DNA from: Sphingomonas sp. Leaf34
Lineage (GTDB): Bacteria; Pseudomonadota; Alphaproteobacteria; Sphingomonadales; Sphingomonadaceae
Length of the DNA: 64,000 nt
Reading direction: 5' to 3'
NCBI RefSeq assembly: GCF_001421805.1
Contig: NZ_LMLC01000003.1
Coordinates: 434,236-498,235, forward strand
Under the pieces are notes generated by a model that worked only from the letters and a program-made list of their open reading frames with translations, made no database searches and was not told the DNA's origin. The translations under genes were made by a program, and so were the position numbers. Of this stretch, positions 31,149-40,033 are shown piece after piece (positions within the stretch are counted from its first letter, which is position 1; each line of letters begins with the position of its first letter).

Positions 31149-31912
31149 TCGGCGTGGACCGTCGCGCCATGCGCCTCGACCTGCGATTTGCGCATCGAGA
31201 TCATGAAGATCAGCACGCCGACGCCGGCCTTCGCGACGAGATCCGCAATCGTGTAGCCGAGCTGGATGACGGTCGTCGCGGTCGCGCCGGTCAGCCCTGC
31301 ATAGGGTGCCATGTAGACGATCGGGTAGAAGCCCCATGATGCGAACGTCAGCAGACGCGCACGGCGGACGAGATCGCGCGCGGCCACCGGCTGTTGCTCG
31401 ATCGAAGCGCCCAGCCCGCGAAACAATTCCCAGACTATGTAGACGAACGGGATCGACGACAAGGTCCCCCACAGCGCGCGGGTCGGAATGTCCGCGGCGA
31501 TCTCGCCCGGATAACCAAGGACGATCATCAACGCCGCGGCAAACCCGAGCCGAAATGTCTTCGACGACGTCTGTTCGGGCGACAGCCGCATGACCAGCAC
31601 CAGCTCGATCAGCAACAGCGGCACCGTCAGCAACCAGTCGACATAGCGATAGGCGTCGTTGAACGCGAAGCCCGTCGCGGCGAGCACGCCGTCCTTCAGG
31701 ACATATGCGGCGTTCCAGCTCTCGAAGATGCGCAGGTAGTGATACGCCGCGATCGCGGTCACCAGACCCGAGATCGTCACCGCGGTGCGATAGGCCGGCG
31801 CGACCTGCGTTCGGCTGAGCCACAGGAATGCGGTCGCCGCGCCCATCGCCGCGAGCGTGAACGAGAACGCGTTATAGACCAGCGAGAATTGGAACGGTGT
31901 TATGATGTCCAT
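31145..31912 (-). CDS. Proton-pumping rhodopsin, proteorhodopsin/xanthorhodopsin type
   Basis: The 255-residue protein has seven helices. Key residues are all visible: His58 in helix B, proton acceptor Asp92, Thr96 and donor Glu103 in helix C (YRYVDWLLTVPL, a DTE motif), Leu100 at the colour-tuning site (green type), and retinal-binding Lys228 in IADLVAKAG. The helix E/F stretch WGTLSSIPFVYI recalls the xanthorhodopsin/Gloeobacter group, which can hold a carotenoid antenna. I chose the ATG at 31912, with GGAG 6 bases upstream; an ATG at 31924 is also in frame. It is followed by blh. Confidence 0.92.
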   Translation of the reverse strand: MDIITPFQFSLVYNAFSFTLAAMGAATAFLWLSRTQVAPAYRTAVTISGLVTAIAAYHYLRIFESWNAAYVLKDGVLAATGFAFNDAYRYVDWLLTVPLLLIELVLVMRLSPEQTSSKTFRLGFAAALMIVLGYPGEIAADIPTRALWGTLSSIPFVYIVWELFRGLGASIEQQPVAARDLVRRARLLTFASWGFYPIVYMAPYAGLTGATATTVIQLGYTIADLVAKAGVGVLIFMISMRKSQVEAHGATVHAE

Positions 31913-32141
31913 CGGGATCTCCATCGCCTTGCTGCGGCTGGCCCGCTCGCGTGGAGAACCAGCCTCGTTGCGGGAAGCGCAGGCCGAGATTGATCGGCGC
32001 ACGTCCCCCGATGATGGCGCCACAGCGGCCTTGAAGGGTATCGGAGGGAGTTCCACCCAGGACGCGATGCGTTGGCTGTAGACCCCGCGCCCCGGCCGCT
32101 GTGACGACCAGAACCTGAATACGCCCCCGCGAGACGAGCCG

Positions 32142-32165
32142 CGATACGGAACTTGGTCCGTATCG
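32142..32165. promoter_or_regulatory. Perfect inverted repeat between LOV-HTH gene and rhodopsin gene
   Basis: CGATACGGA (32142-32150), 6 bases, then TCCGTATCG (32157-32165). It lies 9 bases beyond the LOV-HTH stop and about 230 bases upstream of the rhodopsin start. No T-run follows on either strand, so a terminator is less likely than a dimer operator. The 230-base leader around it (31925-32174) holds no gene. Confidence 0.55.
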
Positions 32166-32174
32166 GTCGATATC

Positions 32175-32798
32175 TCAAAGCCCCGCTTCGACCGCCAGCC
32201 GGATGAGATCCGCGGTCGTCCGCAGCGCCAGCCGCTCCATCAGGATCGCGCGGTGCATCTTCACCGTTTTCTCGGCGAGCCCCAGATCCGCCGCGATCTG
32301 CTTGTTGAGCAGGCCTTGCGCGACACGCTTGAGCACCTGCCCTTGTCGCGGCGACAATGCCTTGACCATCTCAGCCGCTCGGATCCGGCGCATGCTCGAG
32401 GGTGTCGCCGCACCCGCGTCGATCTCGACCTGCGACCCGAGAAAATACAGCAGCTGGTCCTCCTCGTCATAGATCGGGGCGACCAGCACGGCGTTACGGA
32501 ACGGCTGCCCGCTGCGCTTGTAGTTCAGGATCTCGACGAGCACCGGCGTATGGGCGCGCACGCCGCGCCGGATCTCCTCCGACAGCCACGGCTCGGTCGC
32601 CGGGCCCGACAGGAACCAGCAGTTGCGCCCGACGACCTGCGCCGCCAGATAGCCGGTCAGGTCGCAAAACGCCTGGTTGCACGCGATGATCGGATTGTCG
32701 GGCAACCGCGGATCGCTGATGACCGATGCGATCGGGCTCTCGGTGACAAGCCGGACCAGCCGCCGGTTGGACCGCGCCGATAGTTCCGTCTGCATCAT
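32175..32798 (-). CDS. LOV-HTH (LuxR-type) blue-light regulator
   Basis: The 207-residue protein has an N-terminal LOV domain (residues about 18-130) and a LuxR-type HTH (about 147-207, [20 protein letters not shown], then [17 protein letters not shown]). LOV hallmarks are present: photoactive Cys60 in GRNCWFLSG, Asn92 and Asn102 for FMN, and the switching Gln123 in FLGSQ. The usual Arg after the cysteine is Trp61. The layout is that of EL222. It stands directly upstream of the rhodopsin gene on the same strand. The ATG at 32798 follows GGGAGGGG. Confidence 0.88.
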   Translation of the reverse strand: MMQTELSARSNRRLVRLVTESPIASVISDPRLPDNPIIACNQAFCDLTGYLAAQVVGRNCWFLSGPATEPWLSEEIRRGVRAHTPVLVEILNYKRSGQPFRNAVLVAPIYDEEDQLLYFLGSQVEIDAGAATPSSMRRIRAAEMVKALSPRQGQVLKRVAQGLLNKQIAADLGLAEKTVKMHRAILMERLALRTTADLIRLAVEAGL

Positions 32799-32990
32799 CG
32801 TGTCCCAGCCCCTCCCGCAGCCCTGCCGTCTCGCGACGGGCATGACTTTTATCGATTAGCACGTGTCTCGGCCGCCCGCGTGCAATTCGATGTTTGCGTC
32901 GCGCAGGCGACAAAGCGAAAACGATATCGCGAAGCCCTTGCTTGCGACGAGTCTCTTAGGCAGGGCCGTCTCGTTTCCAGGAGTTGAGCC

Positions 32991-33260
32991 ATGCCAAACC
33001 GTATTACCGTTGACCAAGCCAGCCTCACCGACAACGACGTCGCGCAACAGGTCGAGTTCACTGCCGAGATCGACGGCGACGAGCGTGATTTCGCGGTCAA
33101 ATACGCCGTGCTGCGCGAACTGAGCGGCGATGAGCCCGAAAACGACGCGCTCGAGCTGTTCGAACGGTTCAGCGACGAGATCCTCGACGTCTGCGCCGAT
33201 GTCGCCGACCAGCGGCCAAATGCCAACGTGGTCATGATCGACGACGACGACCTCGAATAA
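32991..33260 (+). CDS. 89-residue acidic protein, possibly DUF1488-like
   Basis: AGGAG lies 8 bases before the ATG. The protein is very acidic, with a strand (VEFTAEIDGDERDFAVKYAV), a helix (NDALELFERFSDEILDVCADV) and a terminal run of Asp. The pattern recalls DUF1488, but I am not certain. It is divergent from the LOV-HTH gene, with about 190 bases between the starts, so it may share regulation with it. Confidence 0.5.
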   Translation: MPNRITVDQASLTDNDVAQQVEFTAEIDGDERDFAVKYAVLRELSGDEPENDALELFERFSDEILDVCADVADQRPNANVVMIDDDDLE

Positions 33261-33345
33261 GCGATCGACCGTCAACCGGGCCGCAGTCACCCGGGCAGCC
33301 AATGAGTATCCTGCGCGTTCAAGCCGTCCAACACGGAGAGACACG

Positions 33346-33930
33346 ATGAAGCTCTATTACTCGCCCGGTGCCTGCAGCCTGTCGGACCACATCGCGCTGC
33401 ACGAGGCCGGCCTCTCGTTCGAACACGAGAAGGTCGATCTGAAGGCCAAGCGGACCGAGAGCGGCGCCGATTACACCGCGATAAACCCCAAGGGCTACGT
33501 TCCCGCGCTGACGCTGGATTCGGGCGAGACGTTGAGCGAGAACATCGCCATCCTCGACTGGATCGCGCATCAGGACAGCGCGCTGAAGCCGGCGGGCGCG
33601 ATGGGCCATACGCATCTGCTCGAAGCACTGGCGTTCATCTCGACCGAAATCCACAAGAGCTTCAAGCCGTTCTTCTCCGGCGCGGGCGATGACGAGAAAG
33701 CCAAGGCCGCGGAGACGATTGTTAAGCGGATGACCTATCTCGCCGATACGATGCAGGGCGACTTCCTGTTCGGTACGGACATCAGCGTCGCCGATTTCTA
33801 TCTGTTCGTGATGCTGCTCTGGGCGCAGAAGAACGACATCGAGGTGCCGGCGCAGCTTGCCGCGTTCCGCGACCGGCTGATGCGCCGTCCATCGGTGCAG
33901 ACGGCGATGCAGCACGAAGGTCTGATCTGA
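33346..33930 (+). CDS. Glutathione S-transferase, beta class
   Basis: The 194-residue protein has the thioredoxin-like half (MKLYYSPGAC with Cys10, NPKGYVPAL and the cis-proline, then LSENIAILDWIA) and an all-helical half with FGTDISVADFYLFVML. Beta-class GSTs use Cys10 and bind glutathione for detoxification or redox repair. The length is normal. It converges on the acyltransferase-like gene with a strong hairpin between them. Confidence 0.88.
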   Translation: MKLYYSPGACSLSDHIALHEAGLSFEHEKVDLKAKRTESGADYTAINPKGYVPALTLDSGETLSENIAILDWIAHQDSALKPAGAMGHTHLLEALAFISTEIHKSFKPFFSGAGDDEKAKAAETIVKRMTYLADTMQGDFLFGTDISVADFYLFVMLLWAQKNDIEVPAQLAAFRDRLMRRPSVQTAMQHEGLI

Positions 33931-33937
33931 CCCCTTC

Positions 33938-33972
33938 GGACGATGCGCGCGACGATCACGCGCGCATCGTCC
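33938..33972. terminator. Long hairpin between convergent genes
   Basis: GGACGATGCGCGCG (33938-33951), a 7-base loop, then its exact complement (33959-33972): a perfect 14 bp stem. It sits between the GST stop (33930) and the stop of the minus-strand gene (33982). There is no T-run, so it may act as a bidirectional block or an mRNA end-protecting hairpin and not a classical terminator. Confidence 0.5.
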
Positions 33973-33981
33973 TCACCGGTA

Positions 33982-35193
33982 TCAAAGGTACCGCCACCAC
34001 CAACCGGTTTGGGTACGCTTGAACGCGGCAAAGCTGCGACACGCAAACCAGCACGGCACCGCGATCAGCCCCGCCACCAGCCAGAGCGCCATCACATTCG
34101 GGACGCTCACCAATGTGCCGTCCACGCCCAGCACCCATCCGGCCGCGTTATTCAGCGCATGCACGACATACAGATGCAGGATGTAGAAGAACAACGGCGC
34201 CGATCCGAACACCGCCAACACCGTCGTCACCCGCGCCGGCATCCGCTCGATTGCGGCGAGCAGGATCACCCCGATCCCAAGGGTCAGCAGCAGGAAGTCG
34301 GCGGACGGCGGGTATTTCGTGAGGTTGAGAAAGCTCATGACCGTCGCGAGGGTTCCGCCATCATGCTCCCGCAAGAGCGGTTCGCCATAGCCGTCGATCG
34401 TGCGAAGGATCGCAAACGACACGAGCGCGCCGCCCCCCGCAACCAGCAGCCGACGGCGGCGCTCAATGCGATCGACGGTGCGCGCGAACCAGGGTCCGAT
34501 CGCCCAGCCCAGCGCGATCACCCCGATCCATGGCAGTACCGGATATGATGTCCGGGCCTGCCCACCGAAGGGTAGGTCGAGCAGCCCGCGGTCGTGCAGC
34601 ACCGCCCAGATCACGTGCCCGTGTTCGCCTGGGGCGATCGCAACCGGATCGAGCAGATTATGGCCCAGCACGATCACCAGCGCGAACGCGACGACAAGTG
34701 GACGCGGCAGATGCAGGATCGCGGCGAGCGCGATCATTGACAACCCGATCGCCCAGATCACCTGAAGGTAGACGAGCGCCGGGGTGGGATCGAACGTCCA
34801 CGCGAAATTGACGATGGTCCATTCGAGCGCCACCAGGAACATCCCACGCTTCACCAGGAATGAGGATGCCGCCGCGCGACGCTCGTCCGGCGCCCTGCCC
34901 TCGGCATACAGCCATGCCGCCAGCCCGGTCAGCAGGACAAAGACCGGCGCGCACAGATGCGCGGCGGATCGCGTGAAGAACAGCGCGGGTGGCGTCGTCG
35001 CGATCGTCATCGGATCGCTGACCGGCGCATGGGAATAGAAAAACTCACGGGTGTGATCGACCAGCATCAACAGCATGACGAGGCCTCGCAGGGCGTCGAT
35101 GGACACGATCCGCTGACGCTTCGTCGCGATCGGCGGGGTCGTCCGTGCCAGCGCGTCGTTGGAAACCGCCGCCGCGGTGATCATCATTGACAT
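33982..35193 (-). CDS. DUF1624-type membrane protein (heparan-alpha-glucosaminide N-acetyltransferase-like)
   Basis: The 403-residue protein begins with SIDALRGLVMLLMLVDHTREF, the signature of this family, and has about ten membrane helices with YPVLPWIGVIALGWAIG in the middle. The family transfers acyl groups to sugars in the periplasm, or is uncharacterised. A strong AAGGAGGT lies directly before the ATG at 35202 and 10 bases before the ATG at 35193; the latter spacing is better. It is divergent from the receptor gene. Confidence 0.7.
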   Translation of the reverse strand: MSMMITAAAVSNDALARTTPPIATKRQRIVSIDALRGLVMLLMLVDHTREFFYSHAPVSDPMTIATTPPALFFTRSAAHLCAPVFVLLTGLAAWLYAEGRAPDERRAAASSFLVKRGMFLVALEWTIVNFAWTFDPTPALVYLQVIWAIGLSMIALAAILHLPRPLVVAFALVIVLGHNLLDPVAIAPGEHGHVIWAVLHDRGLLDLPFGGQARTSYPVLPWIGVIALGWAIGPWFARTVDRIERRRRLLVAGGGALVSFAILRTIDGYGEPLLREHDGGTLATVMSFLNLTKYPPSADFLLLTLGIGVILLAAIERMPARVTTVLAVFGSAPLFFYILHLYVVHALNNAAGWVLGVDGTLVSVPNVMALWLVAGLIAVPCWFACRSFAAFKRTQTGWWWRYL

Positions 35194-35249
35194 AGGTGTC
35201 ATACCTCCTTCACTGCGATGTTACATCATCACCAAAAAGGCAAATTGTC

Positions 35250-37319
35250 TTGCTGATTTTTCTGCGGCGTACCGGACCGATCACCGCCCTTTTCGGCTTC
35301 ATACTACCGCTCTCGGTGGCGGCGCAGGAGCCCGATCGCGAGACTGGCAGCGAGGAGATCGTGGTGCTCGGCACCCGCCGCGTCGCACCGGATCGGACCT
35401 TGTCGTCGGATGTCGCGACCGAACGCATGTCGCCATCGAGCCGCTCGCTCGAACGCGATCTGCTGAGTGCTGCGGGGACCTACCGTCTATCGGACGCGCT
35501 CGAACTGGTCAGCGGGGTCAGTAACCAGAACAATCGCGGCGGCTTTCTCGACAATTTCGCGATCCGCGGCTTTCTCGGCACGCCCGACGGCGGCGCGGAA
35601 TATTATGTCGATGGGTTCCTCGCCAATCGCGGCCTCGCGCCCCCACGCGATCCCGCGACCACCGAGCGGATCGAGCTGCTCAAGGGACCGGCCGGCGCAG
35701 TCTTCGGCGACATCGATCCGGGCGGTCGCGTCAACATCGTCAGCAAGACTCCCCGCTTCACGCCGCGTGCGACGGCAACGCTCACCTATGGATCGTTCGA
35801 TACGCGCCGCACCGAATTGGACGTGACCGGGCCGCTGTCCGCTACGCTCGCCGCGCGGATCGTGGTCGCCGCCGAGAACAGCGATGGATGGCGCGATTTC
35901 GTCCCCCTGCGGCGTCGCGTCGTGGCGCCGTCGCTGACATGGGCGCCGCGCGATGGCGCCCGCCTGACCTATATCGGCGAGATCACGCAATTCGATGCCC
36001 CGTTCGACCGCGGTATCCCGGCGATCAACGGCGACGCCAATGCGCTGCCGCGCACGCGCTACTTCGGCGAACCCGCGGACGGAACGACGCGGTTCCGCAA
36101 CACCCGCCACCAGCTGTCCGGAGAGATCGCACTCGCTGACTACCTCACGCTCGACGGCGGGATCGCGCGGCGCACCGGCTCGCTACGCGGATTCTCGTCG
36201 GACCAGTCTAGGCTGGTCGGCGGCGACACGCTGTGGCGTCAGCGTCGCGCGCGCGACTACACCGTCGCAGACCTATCGGCGCGGCTGCAACTGACCGGCA
36301 ATTTCGGCGCGCACCGCGCCAGTATCGGCGTCAAGGGCTATACGCTCGCCTATCACGAGGGACTGCTCCGCCGGAACCCGACCGCGACGGTACCCCACGC
36401 GATCGCTGTCTTTGCGCCGGTCTATGGCGGCCAGGCGCTGCCGCTGCTGCCGTTCACCGACAATGACGAGACGCGCCGCGCCGCCACGCTGTATGTTCAG
36501 GATATGTGGGACGTGACGCGGCGCCTGACGCTCAGTGGGGGCGTGCGGGTCGACGCCTATCGCCAGCGCATCCGCAACAACCGCACCGGTATCGTTGGCC
36601 TGAGCGTCGACGCGCCGGTCAATTTTCGACTCGGCGGTCGCTATGCGATCGACGATCGGTTCGCACTTCATGCCAATTGGGGCGAGAGCTTCCTGCTCAA
36701 TTCGGGCATCGGTCGCGACGGTCAGGGTTTCGCGGCCGAACGCGGCTACGGCTATGAGGTCGGCGTAACGGCGGCGTTGCCCGGCCTCGACATCGCGGTC
36801 ACCGGGTTCGACATCGCCAAGCGCGACATCCTGACCAACGACCCGGTCGACCCGAACTTCCTCGCGCCGGTAGGCTCGCTGACCAGCCGCGGGATCGAGT
36901 TCGACGCCTCGTTGCGGATCGCCGAACGCTGGCAGGTCGTCGCCAACTACGCCTGGACGCGCGCGCGGACCGACGATCGCAGCTTCGCCACCGACCGGGT
37001 CCTCAACGTCCCCGAGCACGCCGCCACGCTATTCGCGCTCGGCCGCTTCCTCGACGCGGACGGTCGCGGTGCCTCGGTCAGTGCCGGGATCAGCTATGTC
37101 GGCGCCCGCGCTGGCGCGATCGACACGAGCGGCCTCGTCCTGCCAGAGTACCTCAAGGCGAAGGCCGCCGTCGAATACGCCGTTTCGCCTGCATTCACTG
37201 CCCGGCTCGAAGCCGACAACCTGTTCGATGCGCGCTATGCACAAAGCTCGTACAGCCCGGTCTGGATCTTTCCCGGCGCACCGCGAACGCTGCGGATGTC
37301 GGTCCGCATGAGCTATTGA
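35250..37319 (+). CDS. TonB-dependent siderophore receptor
   Basis: The protein of about 689 residues has a signal peptide (ending SVAAQ), a TonB box-like EEIVVLGTR, a plug with NFAIRGFLG and IELLKGPAGAVFGDIDPGG, then a 22-strand-type barrel. The FGDIDPGGRVNIVSK element is typical of siderophore receptors (FecA/FhuE group). The start is uncertain: TTG at 35250 with AAAAGG upstream gives a clean signal peptide, while GTG at 35196 overlaps the start of the divergent gene. It ends in a C-terminal aromatic (MSY). Confidence 0.8.
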   Translation: MLIFLRRTGPITALFGFILPLSVAAQEPDRETGSEEIVVLGTRRVAPDRTLSSDVATERMSPSSRSLERDLLSAAGTYRLSDALELVSGVSNQNNRGGFLDNFAIRGFLGTPDGGAEYYVDGFLANRGLAPPRDPATTERIELLKGPAGAVFGDIDPGGRVNIVSKTPRFTPRATATLTYGSFDTRRTELDVTGPLSATLAARIVVAAENSDGWRDFVPLRRRVVAPSLTWAPRDGARLTYIGEITQFDAPFDRGIPAINGDANALPRTRYFGEPADGTTRFRNTRHQLSGEIALADYLTLDGGIARRTGSLRGFSSDQSRLVGGDTLWRQRRARDYTVADLSARLQLTGNFGAHRASIGVKGYTLAYHEGLLRRNPTATVPHAIAVFAPVYGGQALPLLPFTDNDETRRAATLYVQDMWDVTRRLTLSGGVRVDAYRQRIRNNRTGIVGLSVDAPVNFRLGGRYAIDDRFALHANWGESFLLNSGIGRDGQGFAAERGYGYEVGVTAALPGLDIAVTGFDIAKRDILTNDPVDPNFLAPVGSLTSRGIEFDASLRIAERWQVVANYAWTRARTDDRSFATDRVLNVPEHAATLFALGRFLDADGRGASVSAGISYVGARAGAIDTSGLVLPEYLKAKAAVEYAVSPAFTARLEADNLFDARYAQSSYSPVWIFPGAPRTLRMSVRMSY

Positions 37320-37320
37320 A

Positions 37321-39720
37321 TCAGGCGATCTCGAGCACCGCAGTCTTCAGATGCGCCGAGTCCGGCCCGACCATGATGTGGAATTGGCCGGGCTCGACCG
37401 TCTCGTGCATCGCCGAATCCCAGAGTGCGAACGCGTCGGGCCCGAGCGTGAAGCGCAGCGTGCGGCGCTCGCCGGGCGCGAGCGTGACGCGCTCGAAGCC
37501 CTTTAGTTCGAGCACCGGTCGCGCGACCGACGCGACGAGGTCGTGGACATACACCTGCACCACCTCGTCGCCTGCCCGCGCGCCGATATTGGCGATCTCG
37601 ACCTCGACGACGACGCTGCCCGCCCGACCGATCCGCGCCGCGGACAGGCGCGGCTCGCCGATTTCGAACCGCGTATAGCTCAGCCCGTGTCCGAACGGGA
37701 ACAACGGCGTCATCTCGGCGAACAGATAGCCGCGCTGCGTCGAGGGCTTGCGATTATAATAGAACGGCACCTGCCCGACTTCGCGAACCACCGTGACGGG
37801 CAGTTTGGCGCCCGGATTGATCCGCCCGAACAGCGCCTCCGCCATCGCCGTGCCGCCCTCCTGCCCCGGATACCAGCATTCGAGGATCGCATTGGCGCGC
37901 GCAACGACATCGGGCCAACTGGGCGGCCGGCCATTGATCGCCGTCACGACGATCGGCTTACCCAGCGCGTGCAGAGCATCGAACAGCGCGCCCTGCTCGC
38001 CGACCAGATCGAGCGTGGTGCGGTCGCCGAGATGATTTCTGGCGAACCCCTCGCGGCTGGTCTGCTCGGTATCGCCGATCGCCAGGATGATCGTGTCGGC
38101 ACCGCGCGCGATCTCGACCGCCTCGGCGATCAGCGCGCGGTTGCGGACCGGGTCGGCGAGCAGGACTTCGTCGACCGACCGGTCCTCGCTCTGCGTGATG
38201 AAGACGCCCTGCGCATGGACGATCTCCGCCGCGCTGCCCACGATCGCGCGCACGCCATCGAGCAGCGACACCGACTGGCGCGGCGGCGCGGAATAGCCAC
38301 CCAACCGCGCGATCGCCGCATTGGGGCCGATAACCGCGACCCGCCCCTTCGCGGTCAACGGCAACGTGCCGTCATTGGTCAGCAGGCATAAGGATCTGCG
38401 TGCCGCCTCAAGCGCGAGCGCGCGGGCCTCGGCGTTGCCCGTCAGCCGCGCTGCCGCTTTCGCGTCGACGCTCGCCGCCTCGAACAGCCCGGCGCGAAAC
38501 TTCAGCGTCAGGATCCGCGCGCACGCCGCATCGATCGCCGCGATCGATATCGCCCCAGCATGGACCTGCGCGGGCAGCGTGCGATAGGCAAGACCATCGG
38601 GCAACGCGCTGTCGACGCCCGCGCGCAGGGCCAGGCGCGCCGCCTCGTCCTGGTCCTTTGCGACATGGTGGATCGTGTCGAGTTCCTCGATCGCCCCGTA
38701 GTCGCTGACGATCGCGCCCGAAAATCCCCATTCGCCGCGCAGCACGTCGCCAAGCAGCCAGTGGTTCGCATGGCTTGGGACGCCGTCGATCTCGTTATAG
38801 GACGGCATCACCGCGCCGATCCCGGTCCGCGTGACGACCGCACGAAACGGCGGGAAAAAGCTCTCGCGCAGTTCGCGTTCGCCGATCGGCGCAGGGCCGA
38901 TATTGTTGCCCGCCTGCGGTTGGCCGTGCCCCGTCATATGCTTCAGCGTTGCGAACACCTTGCCCGGCGCCAGCGTCGTGCTGTCGCCCTGCAAACCCTT
39001 GACCGCCGCGACGCCCATCTCGCCGCACAGGTACGGATCCTCGCCAAACGTCTCCTCGATCCGTCCCCAGCGCGGATCGCGGGCGATATCGACGACCGGT
39101 GACAATGCGAGATGGCTGCCATGCGCGCGCACCTCGCGGCCGATCACGCTCTGCGCGCGGCGCATCAGGTCGCGGTCGAAACTGCCTGCCATGCCGATCG
39201 CCTGCGGGAACATCGTCGCATCGGGCGCCATGTACCCGTGCAGCGATTCCTCGTGGAAGATCACCGGGATGCCCAGCCGCGTTTCCTCGCGTGCCCAGCG
39301 TTGTACCGCGTTGACGAACGCGATCGTCGATGCCGACCCCCGGAAGCGTGCACCGGTTCCGCCCGCGACCTCGGCCACCGACGGGCCACCGCGCAGATCC
39401 GACGGTCGCGTTATCTGACCGAAGCTTGCCGGATAGGCCGCGCTTGCCTTGGCAGGATCGAACGTGAGTTGCCCGGCGGTCATCACGTCGGCCTTCGTCG
39501 CCCACAGCGATATGGTCTGCGCCACCTTCTCCTCGATCGTCATCCGCGCCATCAGGTCGCGGACGCGGAGATCGACCGGCGCGCGGGAATCCTTGTATAT
39601 CGCACCGTGAATCGCCGCCGCCGCAACGCCAGGCGTCAGCGCCACTATCGAGGCGGATCCGAGCCAGCGAAGCACGCCGCGGCGGCTCGTTGCGAAGGAT
39701 GTCGTGGCACCGTCAGGCAT
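37321..39720 (-). CDS. GH3 beta-glucosidase/xylosidase, Tat-exported
   Basis: The 799-residue enzyme has a Tat-type signal (SRRGVLRWLG near residue 12), the GH3 N-terminal barrel with IPVIFHEESLHG, RWGRIEETFGEDPYL and KHMTGHG, and the nucleophile Asp340 in AIVSDYGAIEEL. The second alpha/beta domain and a C-terminal fibronectin-III-like domain (GDEVVQVYVHD) follow. GGAG lies 7 bases before the ATG at 39720. With the nearby GH10 gene, xylan oligosaccharides are likely substrates. It converges on the receptor gene with one base between the stops. Confidence 0.88.
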   Translation of the reverse strand: MPDGATTSFATSRRGVLRWLGSASIVALTPGVAAAAIHGAIYKDSRAPVDLRVRDLMARMTIEEKVAQTISLWATKADVMTAGQLTFDPAKASAAYPASFGQITRPSDLRGGPSVAEVAGGTGARFRGSASTIAFVNAVQRWAREETRLGIPVIFHEESLHGYMAPDATMFPQAIGMAGSFDRDLMRRAQSVIGREVRAHGSHLALSPVVDIARDPRWGRIEETFGEDPYLCGEMGVAAVKGLQGDSTTLAPGKVFATLKHMTGHGQPQAGNNIGPAPIGERELRESFFPPFRAVVTRTGIGAVMPSYNEIDGVPSHANHWLLGDVLRGEWGFSGAIVSDYGAIEELDTIHHVAKDQDEAARLALRAGVDSALPDGLAYRTLPAQVHAGAISIAAIDAACARILTLKFRAGLFEAASVDAKAAARLTGNAEARALALEAARRSLCLLTNDGTLPLTAKGRVAVIGPNAAIARLGGYSAPPRQSVSLLDGVRAIVGSAAEIVHAQGVFITQSEDRSVDEVLLADPVRNRALIAEAVEIARGADTIILAIGDTEQTSREGFARNHLGDRTTLDLVGEQGALFDALHALGKPIVVTAINGRPPSWPDVVARANAILECWYPGQEGGTAMAEALFGRINPGAKLPVTVVREVGQVPFYYNRKPSTQRGYLFAEMTPLFPFGHGLSYTRFEIGEPRLSAARIGRAGSVVVEVEIANIGARAGDEVVQVYVHDLVASVARPVLELKGFERVTLAPGERRTLRFTLGPDAFALWDSAMHETVEPGQFHIMVGPDSAHLKTAVLEIA

Positions 39721-40033
39721 GATCCGCTCCCGTAAATCGCGGCATTGCTGTCGATGCCATCGTCGTGATAGCGATACCATGTCTGGTTATCGGATGCGCT
39801 GTCAATGCGCACCGGACGCGTTGCGCGCCAGATGGGAGAGACCGATTGCGGGCATGGTTTCATACGATCCCGTTGGTCGCGACCGCGGATACCGCGGCGC
39901 TCGCGATACCCGCGCCTATACGTGCTGGGGACGGATGCGCACGATCTTGCCTGCTACAAGGCACGCGTCCCGCAACCCGCAACCCGCAACCCACAATGAC
40001 ATCGCTACGCCAGTCAAACCGCAAGGATCATCG
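39721..40033. other. Divergent intergenic region between GH3 and GH10 genes
   Basis: No gene is seen. It must hold the promoters of both divergent glycosidase genes. CCGCAAC occurs three times in tandem at 39970-39990, followed by an AAC-CCAC run, just before the GH10 ribosome binding site. I see no clear operator. Confidence 0.4.

Noticed and set aside
39970..39990. Three tandem CCGCAAC units as a possible CRISPR or iteron array
   Set aside because: Too few, too short and without spacers; no CRISPR-like array was seen anywhere in the window.
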